Source: Anthopleura xanthogrammica
Taxonomy: Eukaryota; Cnidaria; Anthozoa; Actiniaria; Actiniidae
Direction of reading: 5' to 3'
DNA: 64,000 bases
NCBI GenBank assembly: GCA_964019055.1
Contig: OZ025217.1
Coordinates: forward strand, 6,066,557 to 6,130,556
Position 1 is the stretch's first letter. Every line of letters begins with the position of its first letter. The notes beneath the pieces were generated by a model, which saw only the letters and a list, made by a program, of their open reading frames with translations, made no database searches and was not told the DNA's origin. Positions 25,101 to 34,326 of the stretch are shown here, in pieces. The translations under genes were made by a program, and so were the position numbers.

Positions 25101-25170
25101 TATGTCGAACATTTGAACGAATTCTTTTATAGGCATCAATAGATTTTTGCTTTAAAACATCTAGTTGCAT
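19167..25170 (-). CDS. Fold-type II PLP enzyme, serine racemase / threonine dehydratase family, copy B
   Basis: Same eight-exon structure as copy A: 25038-25170 (ATG 25168-25170), 22306-22439, 21218-21376, 21038-21105, 20772-20886, 20374-20499, 19781-19882 and 19167-19310. Every exon has the same length as in copy A, again 981 nt and 326 residues. PLP Lys54, the GGGG loop and Ser308 are kept. About 14 residues differ from copy A by eye, seven of them in exon 3 (for example MLAMG for MHVLG). Residue 82 in the SSGNHG loop is Ser, as at the catalytic Ser84 position of mammalian serine racemase, where copy A has Thr. Intron 1 is enlarged by insertions. Both copies appear functional; activity is inferred from motifs only. 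Confidence 0.85.
21513..21620. repeat. TAGTCCC MITE, right half deleted, in copy B
   Basis: It matches the left half of 12139-12301 and then joins the common flank at CTATCAATGGC. The right inverted repeat is gone. Confidence 0.55.
21773..22062. mobile_element. Insertion specific to copy B (ATATACAAT element)
   Basis: About 290 bp is present here but absent from the equivalent point of copy A (near 12461, CATTATGTGATGAT). It contains a palindrome around GTATCAGATATACAACCACG. A second copy in opposite orientation is at 25481-25760. The empty site in copy A proves insertion after duplication, or precise loss from A. Confidence 0.75.
22960..23385. repeat. Inverted segment and palindrome in copy B intron 1
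   Basis: The AAATTT block and the GACTCTTGTATGCA segment of copy A (13440-13870) appear here reversed. A nested hairpin runs from about 22975 to 23090, with arms including GTTATTCTGTTTATTC. No coding content. Confidence 0.65.
23463..23898. mobile_element. 436-bp TIR element inserted in a TA microsatellite
   Basis: About 60-bp near-perfect terminal repeats (TATAGATTATAGATTGTAG ... complement) are flanked on both sides by (TA)n. Two further inverted pairs are nested inside: GCACAGGTATCCCA and its complement, and CTCGGAGTTTCACGC and its complement. It is absent from copy A and has no ORF. Confidence 0.75.
24760..24923. repeat. Fold-back MITE beside copy B exon 1
   Basis: 164 bp with ~45-bp arms, beginning CATAAAACCCTCGTTATC and ending with its complement. 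It lies 114 bp from the exon 1 donor and is absent from the equivalent site in copy A. Confidence 0.75.
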
Positions 25171-25480
25171 GATGGAAGTGTTGAAATTTACACTACGGGG
25201 TGTACCGAAATGTACTTGTGGCGCCGAGAATGTGAGCGAGAATATGACCAGGGGCTTCCACGGTTGAGCTATATTACAAGGGAAAATTTAGAAGGATGGT
25301 CACCTCTCACGTGATAATTTCATCCAATCATAGTGCTTAAATTTCGGCTTCTTCTTCTTACCTTTATTTTTGCATTTTTTTTTTCCTTAAAGAACAAAAA
25401 ATTACCTAACAACCAATAAACTCAATTCTAATTAATCAATAATAATTGTTAATATAATATTGCCAGTTTAATTACTAGAT

Positions 25481-25760
25481 ATATGAGGAAAACACAATAG
25501 AAATCATTGTCCGTGGAGGAGGTTGTATATCTGATACAAAATCGTCCTGATTTGCATAAACTTTAACTCCAATTTTCTCAGCCAAATTCAATTTTATCTC
25601 TAAAATTTTAGTAGAACATGAATGTATACACCTAGACGTTTCATAAGTAATATACAATATTCGTGTCCGTGTTGTATCAGATATACAATCACTGGCCTTC
25701 GGTTCGTGGTTGTATATCTGATACAACACGGCCACTCATATTGTATATATTACTTACTCA
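25481..25760. mobile_element. ATATACAAT element, second copy (opposite orientation)
   Basis: It matches 21773-22062 in reverse orientation, including the TCAGATATACAATCAC hairpin and the flank AACTCCAATTTTCTCAGCC. The right end TTGTATATATTACTTACTCA is duplicated in tandem. Confidence 0.7.
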
Positions 25761-25796
25761 TATTGTATATATTACTTACTCAATGACCAAATATTG

Positions 25797-26514
25797 TTGT
25801 TATATAGCTAATCATTTTGACTATATAACGAGCATTCTCATTGGTTGATAGATGCTCACGTGATACTAGTTAAATCTAACTGTATCCCGACCGGGATACA
25901 AGTGCCCAGCGCACGTGATCAGAACGTGAGAAATCAGTGGGGTGATATTATGAACCAATCAGAAACAAGTATGCTACTGAGGGTCATGAGCAGATCACAT
26001 GCAAAAATATTTCCAGCTCGAGTGAAAATGGGGCCAAAAACGAAAAAGCAGAGATTTTCCAGTCTTTCTAGTGAAGAAATACAGACTCTTGTTGACAATA
26101 AGGACTCAGAAAACACCAAAAAAGCTACGAAAAACGCTATCGCAACCCTAGTAGCATTTTCTGATGAAACTGGTCATGAAAATCCCGAAAGATTAGCAAA
26201 ACAAGAACTTGACGATTTGTTGGTCAAAACACTTTAGGTACTGATGCAGAATTTTGCTTCCCAAAGTCAAGAAACAGTGACTTTTCAAGCAGGGGCTTTT
26301 TCAGGTGCAAATGTGACCTTTAATTTCTACTCGAAGTGAGTTTTAAAGAAACATTGAACTATTCAAAAATCTTATATATTCATTGAACTTTGATTTTTTG
26401 ATCTTTTGAATCGTGTATCCGTTTAGTAACGGTCTTATGTTATGTTGCAAGCTCACGGAATAAAAATTCAAATTTTCTAAATTGACTTGTCTAAAATGAT
26501 TAGCTATATAACAA
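25797..26514. mobile_element. TIR-bounded element carrying a DUF3504-like ORF
   Basis: 718 bp with ends TTGTTATATAGCTAATC and the complement at 26491-26514. It encloses the short ORF at 26028-26237. No clear target duplication. The rest of the interior is noncoding. Confidence 0.65.
26028..26237 (+). pseudogene. N-terminal fragment of a DUF3504/Crypton-type recombinase-like protein
   Basis: A 69-residue ORF starts MGPKTKKQRF after a purine-rich GTGAAAATGG context. It carries the SSEEIQTLVDNKDSENTKKA pattern, then a helix (TKNAIATLVAFSDE), like the N-terminal domain preceding Crypton-derived tyrosine recombinases in animals. The frame stops at 26237, with no recombinase core downstream. The open frame extends upstream to 25845 without an ATG that fits the family start. 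It could instead be the first exon of a spliced gene (TTTAG|GTACTG is donor-like). Confidence 0.5.
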
Positions 26515-26636
26515 AACGCTTAATGACTGATCCCTCGGGAAACCAGTTAGCCACGTACGGCTTTTCTTCACGTGTGAGAAAAACGATACGTCCAATCAGA
26601 AGCCGGCAGCAACAGGCTCCACTGCTCTTTCGACTT

Positions 26637-27070
26637 TCGACTAAACTAGAAAGTTTTTATTTCAAAACATGAATGAAACTATATTTTAGACGACAAAACC
26701 AAAGACAAAATCGATGAATTATCTATAGTAAAGCAGAGAAAAAGCTGCCTGAGATGTAAATCTATTGGAAAAGTTATTTAAAAGTACTGAAAACTTAAAC
26801 AACAACAAGGAAAGTCAGCTTCATTTGCTTTTGTAAGAAGACGACTTCGGTGAGACCTAAACTAGAAAGTTTGAGTTCAAAACATGGATGAAAATATAAT
26901 TTAGACGACGAAACCAAAGAGAAAATCGATGAAATACTAATAGTAGAGCGGAGGAAAAGCTGACCGAGATGTAAATCTAATGGAAAAGTTCTTAAAAATG
27001 TATTAAACAACAACGAGGAATTGAAAGGCAACTTTGCCGTGTAAGAAGGCGACAGAAACTTCGGTAAGCT
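26637..27070. repeat. Two-copy imperfect tandem repeat, ~215 bp
   Basis: Blocks starting near 26637 and 26858 share ACTAGAAAGTTT, GACGACRAAACCAAAGA and GAGATGTAAATCTA. No coding function is apparent; 26515-27317 otherwise contains nothing recognised. Confidence 0.65.
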
Positions 27071-27317
27071 TTCGCAATTATTTATGGTGTAAACTAAAAG
27101 CCTAGAAGTTGAAAAGATCAAACTTAGAAACCGAATTAGAATTTAATAAGAATAAGTTTTTATTATGCTTGTAAAACAGCATTGTAAAATAAAGAATTAT
27201 AGCAATATAATGTTTAGTTTGGAAACTGAGCTTTGTTTACAAACTTTGTAAACTAAGATAGTCTCTAATTCAAACCAAATTGAAAATCTCGGTATGAATA
27301 TAATAAAAAGAAAACAC

Positions 27318-27451
27318 CATGGAAAGTGCTTTGTACGATTTTTATTCACTCGTTGTTTTGTATCATAAAACTCACGCGCTCGAAGACTCGCTTGTTCGTT
27401 TTATGATACTTCACAACTCGTGAATAAAAACCGTACGCGCGCACTTTCCAT
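27318..27451. repeat. Fold-back MITE next to the palindrome edge
   Basis: CATGGAAAGTGC and its complement GCACTTTCCATG close a hairpin that includes TTTTTATTCACTCG / CGTGAATAAAAA. It lies 22 bp outside the left arm of the large inverted repeat. Confidence 0.75.
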
Positions 27452-27488
27452 GAAGTAATCTCTATGTATATCCAATAGAGTAATAATA

Positions 27489-27736
27489 CTAAGGTGTCAA
27501 AATGGAAAGAGTCTTGAAGCTCAGGGGAAATACAGGTTTATTCAATTAGTATTTTCTAAGTTAGACATTAGTATTCCCTATATAGTGAATACTAATAAGA
27601 CCTCCAAACAAAAAGAAAACAAAAGGCCTTATTAGTATTCCCTATATAGGGAATACTAATGTCTATCTTAGAGAATACTAATTAATAACCCCGTATTTTC
27701 CCTGTGCTTCAAGGCCCCCACCACTTGACACCCTAG
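27489..27736. repeat. Fold-back MITE at the outer edge of the left arm
   Basis: About 248 bp with arms over 100 bp: the CTAAGGTGTCAA end is mirrored by TTGACACCCTAG, enclosing TATTCCCTATATAG and its complement. It ends 15 bp inside the left arm. Partner at 54755-55002. Confidence 0.8.
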
Positions 27737-27861
27737 TTTCTCTATGGGATACCGAGCATTAAAATGCTGTTTGCTGATTGGTCAAGTGAGTATGACTATA
27801 TTCTAATTTTTAGTAAAGGTCTTAAGAGTATACTTATGTATCTGAACGATGTTAAGCGCAG

Positions 27862-28150
27862 ATATTGAAGTTTTACGGCGCTGTCAACATTTTATGCGAC
27901 GCTGTGGTAAGAATGCGGTGGTGGATCATGACGCGGTGCTGTGAACATACTTCGGCTCTGTGCACTAAATACAGCGCTGTCGACATGCTGCGGTATTGTG
28001 ATCATGACGCGGCGCTGTGAACATACTTCGGCTCTGTGCACTAAATGCAGCGCTTTCAACATGCTGCGGTGGTGTGATCATGACGCGGCGCTTTGATCAT
28101 GACGCGGCGCTGTGTACATCATGCGTTGCTGTGAACATAATGCGGCGCTG
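27862..28150. repeat. 76-bp tandem repeat built of ~19-bp units
   Basis: GAACATACTTCGGCTCTGTG recurs at a 76-bp spacing. Each period is made of GCTGTGAACATRMTGCGGC-like 19-mers. Partner in the right arm at about 54341-54629. Confidence 0.75.
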
Positions 28151-28190
28151 TTTCTCTTTCTCTTTCTCTGAGATAAACTAACAGAAAAGC

Positions 28191-28360
28191 CAGGATCCGA
28201 GCCAGGATACGAGCCAGGATCTGAGACAGGATCCGAGCCAGGATCCGAGCCAGGATACGAGCCAGGATACGAGCCAGGATCCGAGCCAGGATCCGAGCCA
28301 GGATCCGAGACAGGATCCGAGCCAGGATCCGAGCCAGGATCCAAGCAAGGATCCGAGCCT
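28191..28360. repeat. 12-bp minisatellite (CAGGATCCGAGC)n
   Basis: Fourteen consecutive units, mostly CAGGATCCGAGC with GATACGAG and GATCTGAG variants. Translated it gives DPGS-like repeats, but it is a simple repeat. Partner at 54131-54300. Two or three stray units in reverse orientation lie at 28893-28920 beside a CTTTCT run. Confidence 0.9.
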
Positions 28361-28980
28361 GATTTTTTACCAAATTATTTGCAACAAGCCTACTGATTGC
28401 TTCGAAGCAATGATATATTCGGCCCGTATGGGTTGCTCATGAGAACAGAACATATGCGAGAATTTTTAGTAGCCAGAAAAATGTTGAAAGATGTCTGTGG
28501 ACAGCCTGCGTCGAACCAACAGTTTGGTTCCGTAATGGCATTGAATTGGGTTATTTAGCCGAATGAATTATTTGCAAAAGTTTGGACTGCCGGCAGGGCA
28601 TAGTGCGTCCATCAAGTGAAAATATTCCCGGCTGCCGAGCATATAGTCACAGGGAAAGAAACTGAAATGTTCAAACTGGATTCCAAAATCTAACCACACG
28701 GCAATAGAGGTACTTTTTACCATACATTTTCTCATAATAACATAACTATAGAAACCTACCTTGGGCTACCTGCAAACACATCACTTAGTACCACTCAGAT
28801 CAGGCTCCGATTTCCAGCCGTCAGAATATACTTATTTTGTCAAATTATCAAACAAAAAATTAATAGAAACATATAATAAAAACCCAAATCCTGGCTCAGA
28901 TCCTGGCTCGGATTCTGGCTTGAAAAATAAGGTATCCTGTCTTACTCTTTCTCTTTCTCTTTCTCTTTCTCTTAGTAGTT

Positions 28981-29313
28981 AATTAGCAGTTATTCGCCGA
29001 AGGCGAAGTGATTGTCGATGAATATTTACCGAGCGGCGAGTCTTCGAGCTGCGAGGTAAATATTCATCGATAACCACTGAGCTTGAGGTGAATAATTGTT
29101 TTAGTATAAATAAAAAGGTGATTATTTCAAAAAAGAAAGAAGGAAACAACATTGAAAGTGAAAATATTTTATTTTTTAAAAGCGCGACGGTCACGCTGAC
29201 AGCCATTTTGTCCGAAAAGGTGATTATCGGCTGATAATCCGAGATAGAAAACCAATCAGAGCGCGCGATTTTGTATAATCACCTTTGTATTTATACTAAT
29301 ACTTGTTAATACG
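28981..29313. mobile_element. Insertion present only in the left arm
   Basis: About 333 bp are absent from the right arm, where the flanks join as TTAGTAGTTAATACTTG (near 53520). It contains a hairpin around GAATATTTACC / GGTAAATATTC (29018-29070) and a TIR pair TTAGTATAAATA ... TATTTATACTAA (29101-29308). A possible 3-bp TAA duplication would fit a PIF/Harbinger-type MITE, but the ends are not well paired. Confidence 0.8.
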
Positions 29314-30224
29314 TTTCCATATTTGTTTCTCTGTATAGAACGCTCGATCGAGGAATTAAGACAATAAACAGCTAAAGCTTTAAATTTTGAAAGAGAAAAA
29401 GTTGAGGACACCAGAGGTCAGTGGCTGGTGCTTATATCATACAATGTATATAGTTCAGTTTACTTCAGAATTAAAAATATGATCACACAATACCCAGAAA
29501 TGTACCAGGATGAGCTAACACAACCTCACAGTACATGGGCGAACCACATCGGAGTTTGAGGATGCAGAACAGGCAGTTCAAAATATTTTCCCTCAGATTC
29601 AGCCTCATCGCTAGAATCGTACTCTAAACATTATTCGAATACAGAGTTCTAAAATTCTCCATTTCATTTTTTACTTCCCATAAAAAAAACGCGCAAGTTA
29701 TATCAGTGAGCACAAGATGCCTTGACGTTCTGCAACTTTTATTGATTGTTTAATTCATGTTTCTCATACATTGCTTATCTTGGCCGTTATCAAAAGAATC
29801 TTTATTATTAATTTATTTTGTTATTTTTGATATTATTTTTTTATTAAGTTAATCTTTTGTCAGTCTTGTTCAGTAGATGGGTCTCATCACTTCTTCACGA
29901 TCGGCCAGTTAACTTGGTGGTTTCCTATTAGTCACAACTAGAGAAAGGAAAATCGGTATTAGTTACTACAGTATTTAGAGTGCAACCATTAAATTATATC
30001 TTTTGATTTGCCACTATTTCTTTTTGAGCGAATGCAACAAAAGAATTTTGCCAACCACTCCCAGGAAGAAAATCGAAGGAATGAGAATGGTAGTTCTGAA
30101 AAATTTGTGTTTCCTTTCCACTCCTATGATATATATAATTAGGCTCTACTCAAGTATTGAGCACTCTTCTACGTTAAGGATACTAAAGACGAAAAATGCG
30201 TCCGTGGCTGCGTTTAGTGTAAAA

Positions 30225-30404
30225 ATGGAGAAAATATTAGACGAATTTGACGATCTAACGTCTAACGCCAGAGCAAGAAAAACTGACGCGCTGTCAACAC
30301 TAGTATTTATTTGGTATCAAGTTATAGGTTTTTTAACTTTCTTCGTCTGTTGCCTGTCTTTATATTTTCAGACCATCGTACTTTCCGACGACGTTCTTAA
30401 ATAA
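30225..30404 (+). CDS. Small ORF with one hydrophobic segment, left arm
   Basis: 59 codons from AAAATGG. The N-terminus is acidic, a hydrophobic stretch (LSTLVFIWYQVIGFLTFFVC) follows, then a short tail. Not recognised. It is open in both arms; a partly duplicated copy at 55195-55380 carries a small insertion that shifts the frame. It lies 3' of, and convergent with, the Cys-rich peptide gene. It may be chance; an open frame continues upstream to 30003. Confidence 0.3.
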   Translation: MEKILDEFDDLTSNARARKTDALSTLVFIWYQVIGFLTFFVCCLSLYFQTIVLSDDVLK

Positions 30405-30588
30405 TTTATCGTTCAAGGTGCATCTAAATCAACTACTGCATCTGAACGCATAATGTGTCTTGTGCTCGTCTTCATATTTGACGAACTTAGAGACGCATAA
30501 AAAGACGCACTAAAAACGTTTGCCCAAGTTCATCCGGACATATGATGCGTCTGTAGTATAAAAACGGCCATTGAAGTAAACACGATAC

Positions 30589-31822
30589 TTACCAGCAACA
30601 TCTGTCGCGATTCCTGGGACACGAAAATTCTCTTTCACAGTGGTGATATCCCTTACGACAAGGAGAGCGATAGTACAAGCAGTACCCATGTGCTACACCA
30701 CAATCAGCTGCGAATATTCAATCAAATATAAATAATATTACAAGTCAGCCTCCACCAACATCATGATTTAAAGCCCGACCGGTAAGCTTAGTTGGTTGAG
30801 CTGATCGGATTTTCGTGTGGGAGGTCGTACGGTGTCTTAAAATATATAACTGACGAGAAAGTGCTGCCTTTATAATAACATCTACAAATGGTTAGAATTT
30901 GAAGTGGTTCGGATGACCACTTTGACTTATGGCGGCATCGTCTCTCCACACTTCATCCTTACTAACCTTCATTACCAAATTGGATGAACAAAAACCTCGC
31001 CTTTTCACTAATATTGAGGTGCTCTTTTCATCATTTTTTTTTTACAACTGTTCGATTTTAGTCGCCCATTGTGATTGTGAATGTGGTTTTGACATGTGAT
31101 TAGGTAATGTGCTTCAATCTACACGTTTCTACAGTTTCCTAGAGTGAAATCACTATAGCTATAGCTAAACTCGTGAAATAGATGTAAGACTAATACACTT
31201 TAGTAAACCCTAATTCCATTGTTTTCTTTTGTGTCTATTTGACTATTACACTTTAAAAAGTAATTTTTAGTTCACGGGTTCTTTATTCTTTAATCACTAT
31301 TTGTTACCAATTACCAATGAAAATAAATAAATAAGCAGAGCAAGTGGTTACAGGAGGGCAGTAGGGGGGAACTAAATTCCCATGCTAAGACTACACTCCC
31401 AAGGGAAAACAAAAATCTAAATACGAATACTCTTACTATAAATTATATAGCACCAACGACTTAATTAGATAACTATGATCTTAGGTGACTTAACAGAGAA
31501 GCTTTTAATGACTTAAAACTAAATGAGTGTACAACGTCTCCTGTTAAAGAGTTTCAGTAACTAACGTAACGTTGAAAAAAAGAATATTTGAAATAATTGG
31601 TACGAGTAGCTTTTGGTCTGATCTTATACTCGTGATGGCTTCTAGTGCAAGTGATGCCTATAATATCAAGTTACCATTACAGCCTCTTCTTTTATCTTAA
31701 CATCTTAACTTACCGCGCTTGTCCAAAACCTCGTCAAGTATCTCTCTTTTCTCTGCGTAGGCAGCCTGCATGCAGATAACCCCCAAAACGATCAATAGCA
31801 GAAACATATTCATCCTGGACAT
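30589..31822 (-). CDS. Secreted cysteine-rich peptide precursor (toxin- or defensin-like), left-arm copy
   Basis: Coding exons 31714-31822 (ATG at 31820-31822) and 30589-30707; 5' UTR exon ending at 31952; acceptor at 31839/31840; TATA-like element at 32042-32050. The 75-residue precursor has a hydrophobic signal peptide ending about residue 23 (AYA). A short acidic propeptide ends in Lys-Arg at residues 35-36, at the exon border. The second coding exon encodes a 39-residue mature chain with seven Cys, spaced x6, x6, x6, x5, x6, then an adjacent CC pair before the last residue. Six of them fit a beta-defensin-like spacing. Small secreted peptides of this build in cnidarians include SCRiP-type and anemone neurotoxins and antimicrobial peptides; which applies is unknown. 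The odd Cys number is unusual. The right-arm copy has the same exons. Confidence 0.75.
30780..30905 (+). repeat. tRNA-derived SINE in the peptide-gene intron, left arm
   Basis: The degenerate A-box-like TAAGCTTAGTTGGTTGAG and GGTCGTACGG are followed by ACTGACGAGAAAGTGCTGCC. It is the family seen at 5463 and 59519. Right-arm partner at 51921-52046. Confidence 0.6.
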
Positions 31823-32041
31823 GGCTGAGCTTAGTACAACTGAAATGAAAATCAAAAATATAACATGGTGGAATCTCGCAGCATTTGAATTCAGTTGGTC
31901 ACTTTGAATTACGGTATCTTCAGCTGGAACACTCAGCATCACGGAGCGTACCTTTGATGATGAGAACCTTCACGTATCTTGGTCTTTGTCCTTGCTTGGA
32001 AGAGCTGCGTAGTGCAATGAGATAGAAGGTTTGGCTTACTT

Positions 32042-32050
32042 CTATTTATG
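32042..32050 (-). promoter_or_regulatory. TATA-like box of left-arm peptide gene
   Basis: CATAAATAG on the minus strand, about 90 bp upstream of the 5' UTR exon donor; partner at 50776-50784. In the divergent third copy the same place reads CATTATTAG. Confidence 0.5.
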
Positions 32051-33997
32051 CTGCTTGTAAATAGAAATTTCTGGTTTAATTGCCTTATTTTTCCTTTATG
32101 CTAATAGTTCTAATATTAATTAAAAAGAGTTCTAATTTGTTTGACGTCTACTTAAAAAAGGATGGGATGAAAAATGATGGGATGATTTTTTTTTTCAGGA
32201 AAATTTAAACATACATGTGGGGTTTTGTTTGTTATCAAAAACAAGGCAAAGTTCAACACTTAATAATAATAACCACATTGATGTTAGTTCAAAATAAAAA
32301 TAATCTATATTTTCTTATACGAGAACAGAAAACGAAGAGAGAACGTAGCCTTTTCTTGATTCACTAGCCCTTTCTGTTTAGTTGTTTTGCCGTTTCAGTG
32401 TTTATAATAAATAATAATTTAAAATTTATATTGCGTATGTTCCATGGAAAGATGCTCACATGTGTTTTCAAGATAATAATATTTTCAGTTGTTCGTGCTA
32501 CTCATTACGCTTCTTTCGTGCTTAGCAACCACCCGCGTGCATCCATGCATGACTCGAGAGATTCACCCTACCTATGAACTATTTCTTAACAATAGTGCAT
32601 TTGCTACGATTATGGTACAAAAGTCTTAGGACGGTAAACTAAAAGAAGGAAAATTATATTTTCCTAGTGCAGTGTTTATCACTAACAGATTGGGAATAGG
32701 CGAACTTTCCTCATTTGCATATTAATTGATGATCATTCATATCATTCACTGAATGTTATCGCGTATCATAGAGACACATTTGAAAATGAGTACTAGAAGT
32801 TATGTAGTTATAAAATTTTGCACTCGTAAATATATATATACGTTTGGGTGGCAAGAATAGCCAAATAGAAACGAGGACGGCTAAGAAAAGACTTGGATCC
32901 GGCACGTATTAGCAGTAGTGGAAAATGTCAACGTTTTACAAGATACTATTAAAATGTTGCTTTTTCAAAATAAAAGCTTTCTATAACAAAGACGTTTTTA
33001 TTAGACGTGAATTTTTCACTTGCACAATCTACTTAGGTTTAATTTTAATTAAAAAAAGTTTTAATTTGTTCGACTGTCAGCTAAGAAAAGGATAAAATAA
33101 AAAACTTTTTTTTTCTTTCCCAAAAACATACACCACGTGGGGTTTGGTATCGAAAACAAGACAAAGTTAGACGTTTAATGACAGAAGAAGTTCAAGTTTC
33201 ATAAAATTGAACTGTTCAAATAACTAGACAAATAAGATTTAAAAGTGTTTGTGTCTCGTTAGCGCTACAAGGCCATTGAGCATCCATGCACGCTGAATTT
33301 TGGTTATTGCTCTGCACCTTGTAGAGGTGTGTTTCGGCCACTTTACAGGATATTTGGTAAACTTTCTTCAGAATTATCACAAAAAAGAGAAAAACTAAGG
33401 AATCCTGAAAAAAGTCATTATCTTCAAAACACTGAAACGTGGCAAACAACTAAAGGAAAAGGGCTTGTGAATAAAAAAAGATATTAATTAAAAAGAGTTC
33501 TAATTTGTTTGACGTCTACTTAAAAAAGGATGGGATGAAAAATGATGGGATGATTTTTTTTTTCAGGAAAATTTAAACATACACGTGGGGTTTGTTATCA
33601 AAAACAAGGCAAAGTTCAACACTTAATAATAATAACCACATTGATGTTAGTTCAAAATAAAAATAATCTATATTTTCTTATACGAGAACAGAAAACGAAG
33701 AGAGAACGTAGCCTTTTCTTGATTCACTAGCCCTTTCCGTTTAGTTGTTTTGCCGTTTCAGTGTTTATAATAAATAATAATTTAAAATTTATATTGCGTA
33801 TGTTCCATGGAAAGATGCTCACATGTGTTTTCAAGATAATAATATTTTCAGTTGTTCGTGCTACTTATTACGCTTCTTTCGTGCTTGGCAACCATAAATA
33901 TTTACGGTGTTCAGCTTACCCATGAGATTAATATCGCCCTTGACCCCCACAGTTGCCACATATACAACATTGCCTGGCTGCGTAACCAGCGTAGTTG

Positions 33998-34069
33998 GTC
34001 CTTGTAGTGTAGTGGTTAACACGTCGGACTAGTATACCGAAACCGTGGGTTCGAGTCCTGCCAAGGGCA
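33998..34069 (+). tRNA. tRNA gene, anticodon AGT (Thr), left arm copy 1
   Basis: 72 nt fold as a cloverleaf: acceptor GTCCTTG/CAAGGGC, D stem GTGT/ACAC, anticodon loop CTAGTAT giving AGT, and T loop TTCGAGT. The anticodon stem has one A-A mismatch and the T stem has G-T pairs. The A box (TAGTGTAGTGG) and B box (GGTTCGAGTCC) are intact, and a T5 run follows at about 34076. Thr identity rests on the anticodon only. Confidence 0.75.
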
Positions 34070-34254
34070 TATGATATTTTTCTCTTAATTCTTTATTCTA
34101 TTATTCACACCGAACGCATTTCATTTCACTAGTATTATCCTCAATTGTGCGTAAATATTTACGGTGTTCAGCTTACCCATTAGATTAATATCGCCCTGGA
34201 CCCCCACAGATGCCACATATACAACATTGCCTGGCTGCGTAACCAGCGTGGTTG

Positions 34255-34326
34255 GTCCTTGTAGTGTAGTGGTTAACACGTCGGACTAGTATACCGAAAC
34301 CGTGGGTTCGAGTCCTGCCAAGGGCA
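34255..34326 (+). tRNA. tRNA gene, anticodon AGT (Thr), left arm copy 2
   Basis: Identical 72-nt gene 257 bp downstream of the first. The flanks are duplicated too (TAAATATTTACGGTGTTC on the 5' side), so this is a local tandem duplication. Confidence 0.75.

Noticed and set aside
28078..28373. ORFs encoding DPGS-like or ARIL-like repeats
   Set aside because: Translations of the 12-bp minisatellite in different frames; open in several frames at once because the unit is a multiple of three.
28761..28982. 73-residue ORF conserved in both arms (53522-53731)
   Set aside because: It ends in the CTTTCT simple repeat; conservation follows from the palindrome.
33216..33449. 77-residue minus-strand ORF repeated at 35010, 36804 and, on plus, 47583 and 49377
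   Set aside because: Its conservation is explained by the recent tandem and inverted duplication; there is no ATG context, splice signals or family match.
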